64,000 nt of DNA from an uncultured Clostridia bacterium. GTDB lineage: Bacteria > Bacillota > Clostridia > Christensenellales > UBA1242. This document shows, in pieces, positions 8,888-20,300 of this stretch (position 1 is the first letter of the stretch; the number at the start of each line of letters is the position of its first letter). A program made the position numbers and the translations under genes. The notes under the pieces were generated by a model. That model did not search any database and was not told the DNA's origin. It worked only from the letters and a program-made list of their open reading frames with translations. Location: positions 186,001 through 250,000 of the forward strand of contig CAKVFI010000001.1 of assembly GCA_934746715.1 (NCBI GenBank). The letters run 5' to 3'.

Positions 8888-9601
8888 ATGTACTGGCTAT
8901 ATTACATAACTGGCATTGTGCTTGTGCCTGGAATTATTTTGGGCTTGTGGGCACAAATAAAAGTTCAAACAACTTTTAATGAATACAACAAAATTCAAAC
9001 TAAACACGGCAAACCGGCAAATGTGGTTGCTCGTTATATGTTAGACGGCGGCGGTTGCATAGATACAAAGATAGGAGAAATCAAAGGCAGTTTAACCGAT
9101 AATTACGACCCAAGCAAAGACACAATTTCACTTTCTGAAGATGTTTATAACAACTCAACTGTTGCAGCAATTGGCGTAACCGCACATGAAATTGGGCATG
9201 TTTTTCAACACAAAAGTAACTACACTCCTGTTAAATTGAGAAGTGCCCTTGTGCCACTATTAAACATTTCTGGCTTTTTTGTGTGGCCTCTTATAATAAT
9301 CGGTTTGATTATGGAAGTTGGTTTTTACGTTAGCGGTGCAAAATGGTTGGTTATTGCCGGAATTATCCTTTATGGATTAAACATTGTGTTTTGTTTGGTT
9401 ACCCTGCCTGTGGAATTAAACGCAAGCAAACGAGCATACAAAATGTTGGTTTCAACTGGCGAAATGGATCAAGAAGAAGCAGAAGGCGTTAAAAAAGTGC
9501 TTAACGCAGCCGCTTGGACTTATGTTGCAGCACTTGTAACTTCAATTTTATCTTTGTTAAGATTATTGTTGTTTGTGTTTGCTGTTCAAAAAAAGGATTA
9601 A
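8888..9601 (+). CDS. YugP-type neutral zinc metallopeptidase, membrane protein
   Basis: 237 aa. An N-terminal membrane segment (residues 4-22) is followed by a short domain with LSEDVYNNSTVAAIGVTAHE and the zincin motif H100-E101-xx-H104. Two or three hydrophobic segments follow, and the conserved PVELNAS stretch supplies the third metal ligand region. This is the usual length for the family, whose substrates are not well known. The start is ATG 8888, seven bases after AAAGGAG; an in-frame GTG 30 bases earlier overlaps the -10 box and is rejected. Its stop codon overlaps the stop of the convergent alr gene by four bases. Confidence 0.9.
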   Translation: MYWLYYITGIVLVPGIILGLWAQIKVQTTFNEYNKIQTKHGKPANVVARYMLDGGGCIDTKIGEIKGSLTDNYDPSKDTISLSEDVYNNSTVAAIGVTAHEIGHVFQHKSNYTPVKLRSALVPLLNISGFFVWPLIIIGLIMEVGFYVSGAKWLVIAGIILYGLNIVFCLVTLPVELNASKRAYKMLVSTGEMDQEEAEGVKKVLNAAAWTYVAALVTSILSLLRLLLFVFAVQKKD

Positions 9602-10614
9602 TGGAGTATTCTTTCCGCTCTGATTGAGCCAAACTTGCACATTACTTCATATTCGCTAGTTGATGAATGATTGGCATAAATTGACAATGGGTTGGCAGAA
9701 TTTAAAATATAAATTTTGTCGCCCTTTTTTAATGCCGTATTGCCAACATCAAGCATAAAACAATCCATGCAAATGTTAAGCACTTTGCATTTTTTGCCGT
9801 CAACATCAATGTTTAAGCCAATGTAGTGCATGTCAAAGCCATCTGCATAGCCAACTGGCAAAACTGCCACTCTAATATTTTTGTTGGCAACAAAACGCCT
9901 GTCATATCCAACCAACTGCCCCGCCTTAACCTTGTTGATTTGTTCAATTGTTGTTTGAATTGTGGCAACAGGATTAAAACCTAATTTATTGTTGCAATAC
10001 AAATCAAAACCAATCCTTGCCATATCAAACTTGTGATTAAACAAATTAAAAACGCTGCTGTTGTCGGTGTGAATAATTGGTTTTAAATTATGCTTTTTTG
10101 CCAAAGCAACAAATTTGTTAAATTTTTTAAGTTGAGTGTTAACGTATTTATCACTCGTTGCAAAATGAGTGTAAAGCCCTTCCAATACCAACCTGCTTGA
10201 TTTAATCTTGTTTAGGCAGAGTTCAAATTCCTTCAAACTGCTTGTGCCAAAGCGGTTCATGCCAGAATTGATTTTTAAATGGACTTTGATTGGCTTGTTT
10301 AAACTTGCCAAAAAGCAAACATCTTCCACGCAATTGCAAGTGTAAGAAAATCTTGTGTTGATATGTTCTCTATCTAACGCCGATGTTATTAAGATTGGTT
10401 TGTCAGTTAATGGTGCAATTTCTTCTGCTTCCAAAGCACAACAAACGCCAAAAAAATCAACATGGTTTGTTAAAGTTTTAACAACAAACTCCGCACCCAC
10501 TCCATAAGCATTTGCTTTGACCATAGCACAAAGTTTTGTGTTTTTTGCTTTTGCCTTTAACTTAAGCAAATTGTTTAATAAATTTTGTTTGCTTATAATC
10601 AATTTGTTGAACAT
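9598..10614 (-). CDS. alr: Alanine racemase
   Basis: 338 aa, slightly short for the family (usually 360-390). A PLP-dependent TIM barrel plus C-terminal beta domain makes D-alanine for peptidoglycan. The PLP lysine is K33 in AMVKANAYGVG. Other landmarks are HLKINSGMNRFG, EGLYTHFATSD, the tyrosine in VGYDRRF, LPVGYADGF and CMDCFMLDV. The start ATG 10614 has no Shine-Dalgarno and lies five bases after a -10 box, so translation is probably leaderless. It is separated from the upstream queH by a terminator. Confidence 0.93.
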   Translation of the reverse strand: MFNKLIISKQNLLNNLLKLKAKAKNTKLCAMVKANAYGVGAEFVVKTLTNHVDFFGVCCALEAEEIAPLTDKPILITSALDREHINTRFSYTCNCVEDVCFLASLNKPIKVHLKINSGMNRFGTSSLKEFELCLNKIKSSRLVLEGLYTHFATSDKYVNTQLKKFNKFVALAKKHNLKPIIHTDNSSVFNLFNHKFDMARIGFDLYCNNKLGFNPVATIQTTIEQINKVKAGQLVGYDRRFVANKNIRVAVLPVGYADGFDMHYIGLNIDVDGKKCKVLNICMDCFMLDVGNTALKKGDKIYILNSANPLSIYANHSSTSEYEVMCKFGSIRAERILH

Positions 10615-10619
10615 AAATT

Positions 10620-10649
10620 TTTATATGACTCAATTTTTTATATTGTTAA
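10620..10649 (-). promoter_or_regulatory. Probable leaderless promoter of alr
   Basis: TTAACA (10644-10649), 18-bp spacer, TATAAA (10620-10625), five bases to ATG 10614. It is weaker than the other leaderless promoters here. Confidence 0.6.
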
Positions 10650-10682
10650 GCTCAAAAATTCATTCCACCACTTTAAAACAAA

Positions 10683-10705
10683 AAAACACACAAATGTGTG
10701 TTAAT
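10683..10705 (-). terminator. Terminator of queH
   Basis: AACACAC/GTGTGTT stem followed on the minus strand by a T-run, directly after the queH stop codon. Confidence 0.8.
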
Positions 10706-10707
10706 TT

Positions 10708-11304
10708 TTAGTTTTTGTTTGGAGTTTCTTTGTGCATAGAAAACTCGCACCCACAATAATCTTGGCGATAAATATCCTTTTGTTTGCAAATTTGTGTTGA
10801 ACGAAGGTAACCATTTTCCTTTTTAAAATCTGCGTGAAGGTATTTTACACCATATTTGCGCTCGTTAAGTTCCCCAAGTTGATTTATATATTCCGCATCT
10901 TTGTGTGGACTGATTGAAAGAGTTGTGGTTACAATGTCAAAATTGTTTGCAACTGCAAAATTAAAAGTTTTGTCCAAGCGCTCGGCAATGCAAATTTTGC
11001 ATCTATATCCGCCCTCTGGTTCGTCCTTAAACTTGCTTGCAACATCAACAAAATCTTGATGATTGTAGCCGATATCCACAACATCAACCCCAAGTTTTTT
11101 AAACTCTAATTTGCGTTTTTCAAATTCATCTTGTGGATATATGTTTGGATTGTAAAAAAAGTAAGTGATTTCAAAATAATTTTTTAACTTTTCAATAACT
11201 GCCGATGAGCATGGCGCACAACAACAATGCAAAAGTAGTTTTGGCTTAATCAAACCAAAACTACTTATTTCTTCATGCATTAATTTGTTGTAATCAATTT
11301 TCAT
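10708..11304 (-). CDS. queH: Epoxyqueuosine reductase QueH
   Basis: 198 aa, the usual QueH length. It reduces epoxyqueuosine to queuosine in tRNA and is unrelated to the cobalamin enzyme QueG. Diagnostic features are LLHCCCAPCS (C27-C29, C32) near the N-terminus, the RCKIC motif in the middle and YCGCEFS at the C-terminus, which supply the Fe-S and metal ligands. SISPHKD is also conserved. The start ATG 11304 lacks a Shine-Dalgarno and sits seven bases after an extended -10 box. Confidence 0.93.
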   Translation of the reverse strand: MKIDYNKLMHEEISSFGLIKPKLLLHCCCAPCSSAVIEKLKNYFEITYFFYNPNIYPQDEFEKRKLEFKKLGVDVVDIGYNHQDFVDVASKFKDEPEGGYRCKICIAERLDKTFNFAVANNFDIVTTTLSISPHKDAEYINQLGELNERKYGVKYLHADFKKENGYLRSTQICKQKDIYRQDYCGCEFSMHKETPNKN

Positions 11305-11311
11305 TGTTTTA

Positions 11312-11339
11312 ATTGTAACACAAATATTTTATTTGTCAA
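11312..11339 (-). promoter_or_regulatory. Leaderless promoter of queH
   Basis: TTGACA (11334-11339), 16-bp spacer, TGT plus TACAAT (11312-11317), then seven bases to ATG 11304. The start point would fall on or one base before the start codon. Confidence 0.82.
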
Positions 11340-11351
11340 ATCAAAATTATT

Positions 11352-14300
11352 TTATGGCTCAACAACTTTTTCAACAAGTTTTAAAACCTTGTTTGTTGCG
11401 TCAAAACTGAAAACATATTCCTTGCCTTCTGCTTTGTCCACCAAAACATTTTGATTGTTTAAAATGTCAAGATTGATGTCGGTTAAAACTGTTTCGCTGT
11501 CAAACAAAACATATTCGTCGTTAATGGACATTTTTGTTAATGCGCCATCATGATTGATATCTTTAACTTTTTTAATGTAAACCGGCTTTTCGTTTGAAGA
11601 TGTGAAAGTTAAATTTTTTGAATTTTTTGAAATTGCAAACACTTCGCTTGAATAACCCAAATTGTACATCCAAAAATCAAAACTTGAAACTTGTGCGCCA
11701 ACCAAATACAAAATTGCGTAATCTGTTTTGCAATCTTTAGGCAAATCGTAATTGCCAACAATGTTCATCAATCCAAAAGTTGCTGTTTTAGATTCTATAA
11801 TCGCACTATCTTGCACGCAACCAATGCCATTGATGTTAAACGTGCCATTTACAACAAAATTTTTGTTTTGCGCGTCGTAGCCGTAATTTGTTGCATAGGT
11901 TTTGTTGCTGTCAGTTAATCCAACTATCAAGCCAAACACTTTGCGAGGAGTGAGCCTCGATTCATTTTCGCCTGATTGTTTGATTGTGTAATAAGAACTT
12001 AAATCTAAAATGAAGTTGTCGACCAAAGATTTTGTTAAACTTAAATTGCTGAAGTTTTTAAATTTAACATCAAAGGTTGAACTTGCCATTTTGATTAAAT
12101 CGTCTTCAGTTAGCCTTATTGCACCACTGCCACCATAATATGACCTATTTGCAAATGTTGTTGTGTTGTAATCTGCACCAACAATTCCGCCAACAAAGTA
12201 ACCAGAAAGTTTGCCATCAACTGTGATATTTGAAATGTAACCATTTAAATTTCTGCCAACAGCACCGGCAACAATTGATTGATTTGTTTTGGCAATTTCC
12301 ATGTAAATCGAGGCATTTTCAATCAAACCATTAAAGTTAAAGCCAACCAAACCAGCTGACACATTTGTTGAATTGTTGAACAAAGTGCTTGAATTTAATT
12401 TAACCTTTGCATTGCTGATTATACCGCGGTTTTCACCAACCAAACCTGCAGAATATTGATACCCTGCAAAGTTGCCGCCAGTGATGAGCGCACTTACATC
12501 AACAAGTTTGGTGTTTTTGCCAACAAGACCAACAGTTGCACCAACAGTTTCGCCTGCCATAATCAAGTTTCCGTCAACTGACAAATGCCTTACAAATTGC
12601 AAGTCTTTGTCCAAATCAACATCAATATTTGTTTTGCTTTGATTTGTTATGCCATCAACAATGCCAAACACTCCGCCTGCATAATAAACTGAACTTAAAT
12701 TGCTTGAAACAAAACCATTGTTTTGATAATTTGCCATAAACACACTATAACTATTGTCTTGTTGAGAACGGCTTGAATATGCACCAACATTTGAACTGAT
12801 GCCGTCAATGTCATATCTGCCACGCACAAAGCCCACTGCTCCGCCAACTGCATTGCCACCAACAATGGTTAAATCTTGTGCTTCTACTTGAATATTGTAA
12901 AGATTGTAGTTTTCACTAATGCCTGCAAGTGAACCAACTGCTTGTGTGCGAGTTGCGTTTACGCTTGTTGGAAGCAAGTGAATGTTTCTAACACTGCTTT
13001 CAACCGACAAATTGTTAACTGAATTGAGTGAACCAAACAAACCAATATTTGAAAGATTTTGAGATGAGTAAACTTTAAAGTTTTTGATATCCATATTGTT
13101 ACCCTGCAAGTTGCCATTAAATACACAACTGCTGGTTGATGGATTTTCGTAAACAGAAGCAAAATCAATATCATTAATCATGCGGAAGTAATACTTTGTG
13201 TTGCCGTAATATGAATTTGCTGGGTCTGATTGCCCCAAATAATAATCCCAAGTTGCAAGATTGTAAATCAAAATTGGGTTTTGTTTGTCGCCAAAATTGT
13301 TTGCAACAACATTATATTTATATTCACGGCTTACAACAACCCCCAAATCATTTTTAACTTCAACAATTTTAAGTTGCAAGTTTTTAAGTCCGTAATAAGT
13401 TTGTGGATATTGCTTGTTTTCATCCCCTGCTGGCAAAGCAGAACCTGTAAACTCAACCTTTTCTTGTGTTGCAACAAGTTTTGGAAGCCCAACTGATGTT
13501 TTTGTCCACACTGCGCTGGTGTTGTTGCCAAACATAAATGTTGGATAACTTTCCTTGTAAGTGCGGTTTAAAACTGAAATTGTTGTTAAACCTGCAACAT
13601 TGTTTTTGTAACCTGCCACGTCTTGTTTGATTTCGTAGCAGTTTTCAATGCCGGTTGTTTTTTCTGGTGCAAACATGCTGATTAAGTTTGTTTTTCTGCC
13701 ATTGTTAATATAGGAATAACTATTTTTAACACTACCAGAGTTTTCAAACACAAAGCCCGCTATATGGTTGTTGCTGCTTCCGCCAATCAATTCAATGTCA
13801 GCATAACAATCGTAAACGCTGCCAGAGTTTGTGTAAACAAAGCCTGATGAATAGTCTTTTGCAGAGATATTGCCAATGTTTGAAGTTTTTTGAGATTCAA
13901 CATAGCACATTGAAATTTCGCCACTTGTTTCATTGTTTAACGCAAAGCCTGCAACTTGAATTGTGTAAGGCACAGTAACATCATTGTTGTAAGCATAAAT
14001 TTTGCCTTTGCCAGTGTTTGCATCAAAGTATGTTGAAGCAATTTTGCCACTGTTTGAATATACCACGCCAGCAATGTTTGCTTTTGCTGTGATTTGCAAT
14101 TCACTTGCTGAATTGGTTATTTTGCCAGTTTCAAGGTTTTCACAAACCAAACCGCCGATGTTAAAGTCGATTGAATTGTCCGCAACTGCTTGTTCAACGC
14201 TTGAAGCAGACAATTTAACATAGCCCAAAACTTTGCAGTTTGTGATTACACCATTGTTTGTTGCAGTTATGCCACCAAAACTTGCACTTGTGTATGATAC

Positions 14301-17300
14301 ATTTGAAGAATCATTGCACAAATCATAATGTATGTTTGAATAACTGCTGCCAAGGTTGTACTTCACATTCAAATTCATAACAACCATATCTTCATATATT
14401 TGATTGAACAAACCTGCTTTGATGTCCGCTTGATTAAACAAACCAAAACTGTTAATTGTGATTGTGTGGCCATTGCCATCAAAACTGTTTAAATTAACAT
14501 CTATTGGAGTGTATGAGTCAAAAGTTAAATCTTTTGCCAAAATGTAGTCGCCACCACTGGACATATTTACAAAATCTTCTTCACTGCGCACCGCCATTGG
14601 TTCAAGGAAAGAACTTTCTTCAATAAAATCAAGTTTGTAAATATACTTCAATGTTAATGTTGGATTTGAATTTTCAATAACAAAATTGTTATTTTCAATT
14701 CTCAATGGCAAAGTTAATGCCAAATCAATATTCAAATCTTCAACCAAACAAACTTTTATTGAACCGTCAATCATCACACTTGCAACAATTTTGCCGTCTT
14801 GTTTGCGCACAACTTGTTTAACATTATCGTCGTTAACAAGGTTGTATTTATCTTCATCTTCTTTTAAGTTGGAGATATCAAAACTTAAATAATTTAATGC
14901 ATTTGCACCATTGATTTCTGTTAAAATGTTGCCAATTGCTTGTTTTGAAGCGTCAACCCAATTGTTTATGTCAACAATATCTTGATATGTTGCTTTTGTG
15001 TATTCAAACAAATTGTCAAAGTAAGTTAAATCTGCATTTTTAAAGTGAAATTCAATTGGAACATTTGCACCCAAATTGCCATAAATTTTTGTTTCGTTTT
15101 TGCCTTGAGTGTTGTTTGTTGTGCTGTGTGTTACGCTAACATTGTTAATTACAAAATTTGCAATTTGATAATTTTGGCTGGAAGAAGATGTTTCCACATT
15201 GCCATTATTCAAAGTTAATTGTGTTGTGGCAGAAATTTCAAGGTATTTTTGGTTGTCATCATCATAAGATGGCAAGTTGACAGAATAAAAACCATTGCCT
15301 TCAGTCACATATTCCAAGGTTGAACCACCAACTTTAACATTAATAATAGGTTCAATATCATCGCTGTTTTTTGTTTCCACTTTAAAGCGTACTTTTGTGT
15401 TTTGAGCAACATATTGTGTTGCTGTGTTACGGTTGATTGTGCCGTCTTTGTTAACCAAATAAATGTTAACTTCTGGCAACATTTTTACATCAACTTGCAT
15501 TGTTGTTGATTTTATCATCTGCCCATCAACATAAGCACGCACTTGAACTGTATGCTTGCGATTTGTGTAGTTTGCATCAATCATAGAAGCCAAGTAAATT
15601 TTGCCGCCACCTGTTTGAGATTTTAACCTGATACCTTTGCCGTCTGCTGACGCAACCACATCGTCCAAAGTTCGTCTGCCATGCACACCATCGGTTTGAA
15701 CAAACACAATTTCTTCTGTGCCTGTGATATCACTGATTTCAAGATAATCGTAATTGCCATTGATTGGAGCAATGTCGATTGTAATCAAACCTTCACTTAC
15801 TGGGCGAAGGGTGTTGTTTTGATAGTATTTTGTAAAATCAAATTCTCCATTTGCTTTGCGTTCATAAACATAATTGCGCACAACAATTTCATCAATGCGT
15901 TGTTTAAGCAAGGTAAGTTTAAGGCTGCTTTCCGCCCCTGTGCCAAGGTTGTAATTTTCTGCTGCCCTAAAGTTGATGTACATTGTGTTGCTTGTATTTG
16001 TGTTTAGCACAACATCTTCTGGCACAACAAATGTAAATTTAACAATTTGAATGCCGTTTTTCAACTCGCCAATTTGTTTAACTGACAAATATTTTTTAAG
16101 TTGATTTTTGTCTGTAATTTCTGTGCTATTCAAAGTTATTCTGTTAATCAAATTGAAAATGTCAGTTTCACTTTCAAACTGCTTGTCCGTTGTTAAAATT
16201 GCTGTGATTGTTGTTGTGTCGTTTGGATAAAGCACAATACTTTCACTATCCAAAGCAATTGCGGAAATTCCGCTTGCTGTTTCAACATCAAAATATATTG
16301 TTTGAGATGATGTTTTTTCGTATCTATCAATTTTGATGTAAGGTGTTACTGCAAACTTAAACTTAACATCTTCAATTTTTTGAATTGCTTTAATGCTAAA
16401 TGGTGTGTTATAACTTAAATCAACGCTGTTGCTTTCAAGTTGAACACCACTCACAAGCAAATAATCATTGATATTGATTGTTGCATCTTCAACATATGTT
16501 CCACTTTGGTTTGTCCAAGCAGAAACTTTAACCCTTAAATAAGTTTGCTCGTTGGTTACATAATCAAAATCGTTGTTGCCGTCATATCCAATTGCAGAAT
16601 ATTTAAGCAACACTGCCTCGCCTTTTGTGAGAGCAATTGTTTGAGTTTCTGTTGGCTTTGTTTCACTGCCAACAAATTCAAGTGATTTGCCATCGCGAGA
16701 TAATTCAAGTTTAACAGTTTCCCCAATAGGTTTGCCAACACTAACATAAGTTAATGCCATAACAGCCTTGTTTAAAACTGAAGTAAATTTAATTGTAGCC
16801 GCACCGCTTGAACGTGCAACAAGATTTCCGTTTGAAATCATTAATGTTTGAACATTGCTTGAGCTTAACGACAACCTAACTTCGTCCAACAAATTTGCTG
16901 GTTCAGCTTTGATTTCGTAAATATTTGAAATTGAATGTGTGTTGCGCTCTGTTTGAATTTGATAATCTTTAAGGTATGTATCGCTATTTTGATTTAAAAT
17001 ATAATCATACAAATCAATATTAATCAAATTTTTAACATACTCTGCATTATTGTCTTTAACACCATAAGTTGCTTTTGCTTCTTCCTTTATTGTTAAAGTT
17101 ATGCTTGTTGGAGCAACATCAAAAATTGGTTTAAGTTCCTCACCCTGTTGCAAAATGTATGGCAATTCACCATTCAATTCTGCTTGTTTGTTCCAGCCTT
17201 CCCTTGCAATATTGCCTTCTGCATTAACAATTGTGCCAATTTGGGTGTTGATTGTATTGATGTAAGCATAGTTGACGTTTTCATTTTCTGCATTGCCATT

Positions 17301-20300
17301 TGCGTCACCTTTAAAGCCTACTTGACTGTTTGATTTTACATTGCCTGCAAAATAGCAATCTAAAACCGCATTTGGCTTTTCGCTGCGTTTGCCAACAAGC
17401 GCATTGATTTGTTTGCCACTAATATAACCATTAACAGATGAATTTTTGATTGCAGTTATAACCAAATCACCTTGTTCAATGTTGTCAGCGCTGGACATTG
17501 CATACCCAATCAAGCCTGCACTGGCAGTGTTTGCTGTGATATCTGCATCATCTGTTGGATTTACGCCTATTGATGATAAATCTTTGTAATCCCAACGATA
17601 ACTGTAAACAGAACAATAGGTTAGTTGAGTGTTGGTTGCGTTGCCAACAATGCCACCCACATTATTGTTTGCCTTTATGCCAAAAGTTGAACTTGACAAA
17701 ATTTGATATTTGCTTTGCAAGTATATGCCATTTTCGTCCACGCCTGTGATGCCACCAACATTGTTGTTTGCTTGAATTTGAACTGATGATTTCAAGCCTT
17801 GCAAAACAAGTTTAGAATTGCCTTCCAACTCATTTGCAAAAGTCAATTTTGTAACATCAGGACCCAAAGTTTCAACTTTAACAATGCTTTCTGCTTGTTG
17901 GTTTTTGCCAATTACACCACCAACATTGTTGAGTGTTCCTTCATATGACAAAATTTTGCCTGCAACATAAACATTGCTTAAACCGCCCTGATTTAAACCT
18001 ACAACACCACCAATAGCACCATAATCAAAACCAGATGCACTGATGTTTAAATTTGCAACCGCACCTTGATTTGCCACATAACTTGTGAAAACAACTTTTT
18101 GTGCAGTTGTGTTGATTGCTTGTCCATCAGCAGTTTTTGTTGCTGCATAGCCAGTTACTGAACCGGTGTTTAAACCAACAACACCACCAACAAACAAATA
18201 ATTGCCTTTTATTGTTGCAGTTATATCCACACCTGTGATTGTGGACAAATTGTAAACAATTTTTCCGTTATTTTTGCCAACAAGCCCACCAAAATACAAT
18301 GGTCTATCCTTGTTGCCGTTTAATGCAATGTGATTGCCAGTGCTGTTTGAAAGCCCAACAATTGTTGCACAAACATTGTTTAGTTTTGCGTTTTCATTTG
18401 TTTGGTCAATCAAACCCAAATATTGTGTTGAATTTTCGTTTGATGTTTTGTAATCATTGTAATTTAGCTTTGCTTCAAAACAAATATTGTTGAGTTCTCC
18501 ACTTAAATTTGTGAACAAATTTGGCACATTGTTGTTCAATTTTACGCCATAAATTGTGTAGAATGTTGAGTTGTTGACCGTGTCTATTCCGCCACTAAAA
18601 TCATCTATTGATTTTGTTGTGCTTAAATAGATATTGCTCATCAATCTATAAAATTTTGTTTTTGAAAGTGAATTTTCACCAATTTGCCAAAAGTCTTGTT
18701 CGGTGAAAATCGCATAAGGATTTTGTCTTGTTCCGTTTGCAACAACCAAATCAATAACGGTGTATGCTGTGTTGTGGTTACGCATCAACAAATCAGACAA
18801 ATTGTTTAAATCATATGTGGCATCTTCAAGTTTTGCTTTCAATGCGTCCTTTGCAAATATAATCAAGCTTAAATCGGTTGTTAAACTGAAATCTTGCCTA
18901 ACAATCAATTTGTCGTTTTCAACATAAACAACGCTATCATGAACATTGCCTGCTTTGTCAACAACCACCATAACAAAACCTGTGTTTGTTATTTTGCGTT
19001 CATTTGCTGGCAATTCTTCAAACTTTTTGGAATAGTAATCCAATTGCAAAACATATTCTTGCCCTGCCTTTAAACTTATCACGCGTTTGCCTTGATTGCC
19101 TGTGATTTGTTTTGTTTCGCTTGTGATGTAAATGTTGTCAGTTACAATTGGTTCATCAATTTCAACTTTACATTTCAAAACAATATCTGGCAAATTGAAT
19201 TGTTTAATCATTGCATAAACATAAAATTTTGTGCTGCCAAGCGTGCCATAAGAAAATTCCAACCCAATGCCTGATTGTGTTTGTTTTGTGGTTGAAATTA
19301 ACTGGCTTTCTTCCACAAACCAAACAACATTGGTGTTTTTAACAAACAACTCGTTTTTATATTCGTTAAAGTATTCCAAATTGTGGTCTTCTGCTGGCAA
19401 CTCCACACCATCAGCGGTGTAATATATTTCTGCACTATTGTAGGCTGCGTTTGAATCCAAAGCAATCAAATCCATGCCAATTTTATATTGATTTTCATCT
19501 TGAATTTGTGGTTGAACATAATTCCACAAATTGGCGTCTGTTAAATTAACTTGCAAGTTTGCAGTGGAGCGATTGTCGTTGTCATCTTTGAAGTATGGGC
19601 TCAACAATTGTGACCAATAACCTCTAATGTTTGTTTTGTTGAGTGACACTTTGTCTTTTGTGATTTCTTCATAAACAAAGAATTTTATTTTAACATCATC
19701 AGTTGTGTAAATATCACCTTTGGTTAAAATGTTGTTAAACGATTGTGTTTTAACTCTCATCGCAATTTGAACATAACCCAATGCTCCATTGTTGATTGAG
19801 CCTTTAACAAAAGTGAGTTTTAATTGATTGTCTGCCTCTATTTTTGTGATTAAGTCATTAACATTGCCAATAACATTGCCAGCAGAGTCAACATAACTTG
19901 CGCCAAATTCATAGCCAGCAATATAATCCAAAGTGAATTGTTTTGGCAAAGTTATTGTGATATTGGTTGTGTTTGTTGCACTTGCTTTTACAATATAATC
20001 GGCACTGTAAGTTGGATATTCAAACTTTTCCGCACCATCAACAAAAGTTTTGTTAACAATGATTGAATTATCTCCGTCAACAACATATTGAATTTGTTCA
20101 AGGTTAAGTTTTTCATAAACCAAGCAATTGATTGTGTAAATTGTTTCGCCGGCATAAGTAAACACAATTTTATATTGTCCAACATCGGTTGTTGGATTGC
20201 CTTCTTCATCAAAATTCAGTTTGAGCATGATTGCTCTTTCTGGAATACCTTCATCTGATGAGTAACTGTAAACAATTTCTCGGCTTGGAATGATTGAAGT